64,000 nt of DNA, taken from Clostridia bacterium (GTDB lineage Bacteria; Bacillota; Clostridia; Christensenellales; CAG-138). The stretch is taken from positions 1 through 64,000 of the forward strand of contig JAFQXA010000011.1 of the NCBI GenBank assembly GCA_017407205.1. The letters are read 5' to 3'. A program made the position numbers and the translations under genes. Shown piece after piece: positions 61,353 to 64,000 of this stretch. The notes under the pieces are model-generated. The model did no database searches and was not told the DNA's origin. It saw only the letters and a list, made by a program, of their open reading frames with translations. Each line of letters begins with the position of its first letter. Within the stretch, counting starts at the first letter, position 1.

Positions 61353-61970
61353 ATGGAACAGACACTCACAAAAAAACAACTTAAAGAAGCAAGAAACAGG
61401 GCTGAAAAAGTGCACGAAAAGCACAAGCCCTACCGCGAGGTTGCAAATGTTGAATTTTTAATGTATATATTCTTGGTGCTCATTGCGGCATTTGCTGTTC
61501 GCTTGCTCGTTTTCGAGCCTGTAAGCGTATCGGGCGAATCAATGATGAACACGCTCCTTGACAAAGAGCGTATGCTTGTTGAGAAGATAAGCTATTGTTT
61601 CACAAAACCAGAACGCGGAGAAATTGTAATATGCTACTATCCGGATGAGCTGAACAATGACCTTCCTGCAAAAAACACCTGCGTTAAGCGTATAATCGGC
61701 TTGCCGGGTGACACAATCGAAATAATATGGGGCGTTACATATATAAACGGCGTTCCGCTTGATGAATCGGAGTGGATTCGCGAGCCGATGTGGGAAGACA
61801 GATATTATGAGAAAACAACCGTTCCCGAAGGGCACTATTTTGTAATGGGTGACAACCGCAATTACAGTAAGGACAGCCGAAGTATGTACGTAGGCCCCAT
61901 TCCCGAATATCGGATAGTCGGCAGAGCAAGAGCGCTCATCTGGCCGTTTGACAAGTTCAAAGTATTATAA
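61353..61970 (+). CDS. lepB: signal peptidase I
   Basis: 205 residues from ATG at 61353, after AAAGGA; an upstream TTG (61332) is rejected because of the RBS. Basic N-terminus, one membrane helix (about 36-55), catalytic Ser63 in SGESMMNTL and Lys112 in CVKRIIGLPGD, then VMGDNRNYSKDSR (box E). It removes signal peptides from exported proteins, including the secreted ones in this window. Type I, Gram-positive class. Confidence 0.95.
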   Translation: MEQTLTKKQLKEARNRAEKVHEKHKPYREVANVEFLMYIFLVLIAAFAVRLLVFEPVSVSGESMMNTLLDKERMLVEKISYCFTKPERGEIVICYYPDELNNDLPAKNTCVKRIIGLPGDTIEIIWGVTYINGVPLDESEWIREPMWEDRYYEKTTVPEGHYFVMGDNRNYSKDSRSMYVGPIPEYRIVGRARALIWPFDKFKVL

Positions 61971-61997
61971 ATAAAAAGCTATAAGAATACAGAAGAT

Positions 61998-62534
61998 ATG
62001 AAAGAAACCAGAAAAAGCATAAACAAAAAAACACATACAAGCTTTCGCATAACTACATGGGCGTATACAGCTATAGTTACTGCCCTCGTGCTCGTTTTTA
62101 CATATGCTGTCTGGTTTTCCTTCGCAGTTGTTTCAGATGACGGCATGATGCCCACATTAAAGTCGGGCGATGTTTTGCTTTGCAGCCGCCTTGAAAAGTA
62201 TTTTGGCGGTATAAAGCGAGGGGACGTGCTTGTTTTTTATGATAATAACGGCAACAAGGTTTTGGGCAGAGTTGTAGCCCTTGAAAACGAAACCGTTGAA
62301 ATCCGTGACAATAAAACATATATAAACGGCATACTCTTTGATGAGGAAAGCTACTCCACGGGTACAATAAGCGATGTTGAAAAGATTACGGTGCCGGACG
62401 GGGTTGTTTTCATACTGCCCGATGACAGGAACTCGACACCGCTTCTTGACTTTACTCTCATTCCCTTTGACAGTATCAAGGCAACGGCTGTCTTGCGTCT
62501 TTTCCCCTTTTCAAGGATAGGAGTTTTTGCATGA
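61998..62534 (+). CDS. signal peptidase I paralogue without catalytic Ser and Lys
   Basis: 178 residues. Same fold order as LepB (basic N-terminus, helix about 21-43, VSDDGMMPTLKSGD, GDVLVFYDN, TVEIRDNKTYING, DDRNSTPLLD). The catalytic Ser is Gly49 and the catalytic Lys position is Gly90 (NKVLGRVVAL aligned with NTCVKRIIGL). Box E also is degenerate (PDDRN instead of GDNR). The frame is intact, so it is a maintained pseudo-enzyme rather than a decayed gene. It ends with ATGA overlap into thiN. Confidence 0.88.
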   Translation: MKETRKSINKKTHTSFRITTWAYTAIVTALVLVFTYAVWFSFAVVSDDGMMPTLKSGDVLLCSRLEKYFGGIKRGDVLVFYDNNGNKVLGRVVALENETVEIRDNKTYINGILFDEESYSTGTISDVEKITVPDGVVFILPDDRNSTPLLDFTLIPFDSIKATAVLRLFPFSRIGVFA

Positions 62535-63181
62535 GTCACCGTTATTGTTGTATCGTGTGTGCAGGCACTTTTGATAAAAAAAGCTTTAGTCGCCCCGAAG
62601 GCTCATGTCTTTATGCCGCAGACGGCGGATTTAAATATCTTGAGGAATTAAACGAAGAACCCGACATGGTGTTGGGCGATTTTGATTCTTTAAATTACAT
62701 ACCCGAAATTGACGAAGAACGCATAATAAAGCTCCCCTGCGAAAAGGACGATACGGACACGCTCTATGCCGTAAAGCACGCCCTTTCTTTGGGTTATGAC
62801 CGCTTTTTGATTTACGGAGCACTCGGCGGTGACCGCATTGACCACACGATAGCAAACCTGCAAGTGCTTTCATACATTGCAAAGCATAACGCACAGGGCT
62901 TTATAATCAATGAAAACACCGTAATTACAGCTATCACAAACAAAAGCGTAAGCTTTAAAAATACTTCAAGCGGTATGATTTCAGTATTCGCCATGGGAAA
63001 AGATGCTCACGGTGTTACCATAAAAGGGCTGAAATATAACATTGAAAACGCTACGCTTACGCATGATGTGCCCATCGGCGTAAGCAATGAATTTATGGGC
63101 GAAAGTTCAGCAATATCCGTTCAGAACGGTACACTCACAATAGTATTTTCGGGAAAATATACGGACTTGATTGACTTATGA
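62531..63181 (+). CDS. thiN: thiamine pyrophosphokinase
   Basis: 216 residues. It makes thiamine diphosphate from thiamine and ATP. Landmarks: AADGGFKYL, VLGDFDSL, KDDTDTLYAVKHAL and GGDRIDHTIANLQVL, with a C-terminal beta domain (GVSNEFMGESSAISVQNGTLTIVFS). Overlaps the preceding and following genes (ATGA), so it is translationally coupled in this operon. Confidence 0.94.
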   Translation: MSHRYCCIVCAGTFDKKSFSRPEGSCLYAADGGFKYLEELNEEPDMVLGDFDSLNYIPEIDEERIIKLPCEKDDTDTLYAVKHALSLGYDRFLIYGALGGDRIDHTIANLQVLSYIAKHNAQGFIINENTVITAITNKSVSFKNTSSGMISVFAMGKDAHGVTIKGLKYNIENATLTHDVPIGVSNEFMGESSAISVQNGTLTIVFSGKYTDLIDL

Positions 63182-63843
63182 TGAATTTTACAGATGATTT
63201 AAATAATAACCGCATTGACGGTGCAATATTTGACATGGACGGAACACTTATTGACTCCATGCCTCGCTGGAAATATGTTGCCCGTGATTTTCTTGTAAGC
63301 TGCAACAAAACTCCTAAAGCTGACCTTGCCGAAAAAGTGCATCCTTTAAGCGTAAAGGCAGCCGCCAAGTACTTTCAAACAGATTATGATGTTAAACTTT
63401 CGGTTGAAGAAATAGTTGACGGAATACACAGGCAGATGGAGGACTATTATCTTCATGAATTTGAGCTCAAACCCAAAACGGTTGAATTTTTGGAGCTGTT
63501 AAGGCAACACAACATAAAAATGTGCATAGCCACGGCAACCGACAGACGCCTGGCAACCGCAGCTCTTGAACGAAACGGCATACTTCATTTTTTTGATGAA
63601 ATATTCACCTGCGCAGAGCTTAACACTTCAAAGCGCGAGCCCAAAATATTTGAAGTAGCACTTGAGTTTTTAAAAACCGAAAAGAAACGCACATATGTTT
63701 TTGAGGATTCTTATTTTGCAATAGCCGCCGCAAAAAGTGTTCACTTCCCCGTCTTTGCAGTTTACGAAAAAACCGCCGAAGAATACTCGGAGCAAATAAA
63801 AGAGCTTGCCGACATCTACACATCGTTTGATAAGATAGTATAA
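63178..63843 (+). CDS. HAD-superfamily hydrolase, beta-phosphoglucomutase-like
   Basis: 221 residues. Motif I FDMDGTLIDS (nucleophile Asp), a helical cap, motif II in CIATATDR, motif III Lys in KREPKIF and motif IV VFEDSYFAI. Cap type C1 as in beta-phosphoglucomutase or sugar phosphatases. The substrate cannot be read. Last gene of the operon. Confidence 0.9.
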   Translation: MMNFTDDLNNNRIDGAIFDMDGTLIDSMPRWKYVARDFLVSCNKTPKADLAEKVHPLSVKAAAKYFQTDYDVKLSVEEIVDGIHRQMEDYYLHEFELKPKTVEFLELLRQHNIKMCIATATDRRLATAALERNGILHFFDEIFTCAELNTSKREPKIFEVALEFLKTEKKRTYVFEDSYFAIAAAKSVHFPVFAVYEKTAEEYSEQIKELADIYTSFDKIV

Positions 63844-63844
63844 C

Positions 63845-63873
63845 AAAAAAGCAGTCCTTGCGGACTGCTTTTT
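63845..63873. terminator. bidirectional terminator at the operon end
   Basis: Stem AAAAGCAGTCC / GGACTGCTTTT with A- and T-tracts, between converging genes. Confidence 0.9.
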
Positions 63874-63885
63874 GTGGTTTACTTC

Positions 63886-64000
63886 TTATTTGCTTGCGAG
63901 ATATTCATTGATTTCGTCAACAAGAACATCAACGTCGATGCCGTGTACCATGCAGGCCTGTTCGAGGCTTTCACCGCTTGCCATTGCACAGCCGAGGCAA
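63886..64000 (-). CDS. DUF1858 domain protein (partial, 3' end)
   Basis: Reading the minus strand from the right edge, the frame gives CLGCAMASGESLEQACMVHG, IDVDVLVDEINEYLASK and stop (63888-63886). This is the DUF1858 signature (CLGCA ... EACxxHGID). The 5' part is outside the window. DUF1858 proteins are small, sometimes fused to redox proteins. Function unknown. Confidence 0.82.
   Translation of the reverse strand, partial: CLGCAMASGESLEQACMVHGIDVDVLVDEINEYLASK

Overview
The window is a chromosomal stretch, probably from an uncultured, strictly anaerobic, endospore-forming member of the Clostridia, most likely gut-associated (inference). Evidence: the spo0A, spoIID, ytxC and SPOCS/LysM (sipL-like) sporulation genes, a T-box in front of thrS, an NfnAB ferredoxin:NADP transhydrogenase, a type III glutamine synthetase, AGGAGG-type ribosome binding sites, mostly moderate GC, and secreted proteins carrying cohesin, dockerin, InlB-type and BspA-type modules. 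No rRNA, tRNA, CRISPR array, prophage or complete insertion sequence was seen.

Layout. 0-5 kb: end of an unidentified gene, uvrC and ytxC (minus), then T-box-controlled thrS (plus). 5-7 kb: a lone AT-rich gene for an EVE-like/PD-(D/E)XK nuclease, followed by a MITE-like inverted-repeat element. 7-16 kb (minus): copper ATPase with a fused CopZ-like tail, a 1335-residue dockerin protein, and nfnB/nfnA. 16-22 kb: a small wall-anchored protein (minus), then a plus-strand group of two stand-alone condensation-domain proteins around a four-helix membrane protein, then nagB and an XRE regulator; tspO lies opposite. 22-31.5 kb: a ten-gene Mrp/Mbh-type cation/proton antiporter operon with four NuoL/M/N-like subunits. 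31.5-38 kb: HdeD-like protein, C_GCAxxG_C_C protein plus cysK, an LCAT-like lipase with a dockerin, leuB. 37-43.7 kb (minus): SPOCS/LysM protein, a cluster of DnaA boxes, an unusual spo0A, a PTS_EIIC_2 permease, and citXG/citC. 43.8-47.5 kb (plus): nitrogen assimilation genes glnN and gdhA. 47.5-55.4 kb (minus): a metallo-beta-lactamase protein with dockerin, tadA, a GT2 glycosyltransferase with a membrane partner, and a secreted protein with a cohesin-like domain. 55.5-64 kb: small DUF3006-like protein, lipoprotein, spoIID (minus), a membrane-anchored protein, then an operon-like run nfeD - zinc ribbon - floA - hypothetical - DUF951 - lepB - inactive lepB paralogue - thiN - HAD phosphatase, and the end of a DUF1858 protein.

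How the parts connect. Three secreted proteins in separate places end or begin with dockerins built on the same NSRDIA-type repeat, and a fourth secreted protein carries a cohesin-like domain. No cellulase or large scaffoldin is present, so this looks like a small cohesin-dockerin surface assembly made of a lipase, a metallohydrolase and an adhesin- or toxin-like protein. Other notable signals are: Spo0A with Glu at the phospho-acceptor position and a lost acidic-pocket residue; a tight DnaA-box cluster between spo0A and the SPOCS gene; a second signal peptidase lacking both catalytic residues; the stand-alone EVE-like nuclease; and a likely internal start that could release a CopZ-like copper chaperone from CopA.
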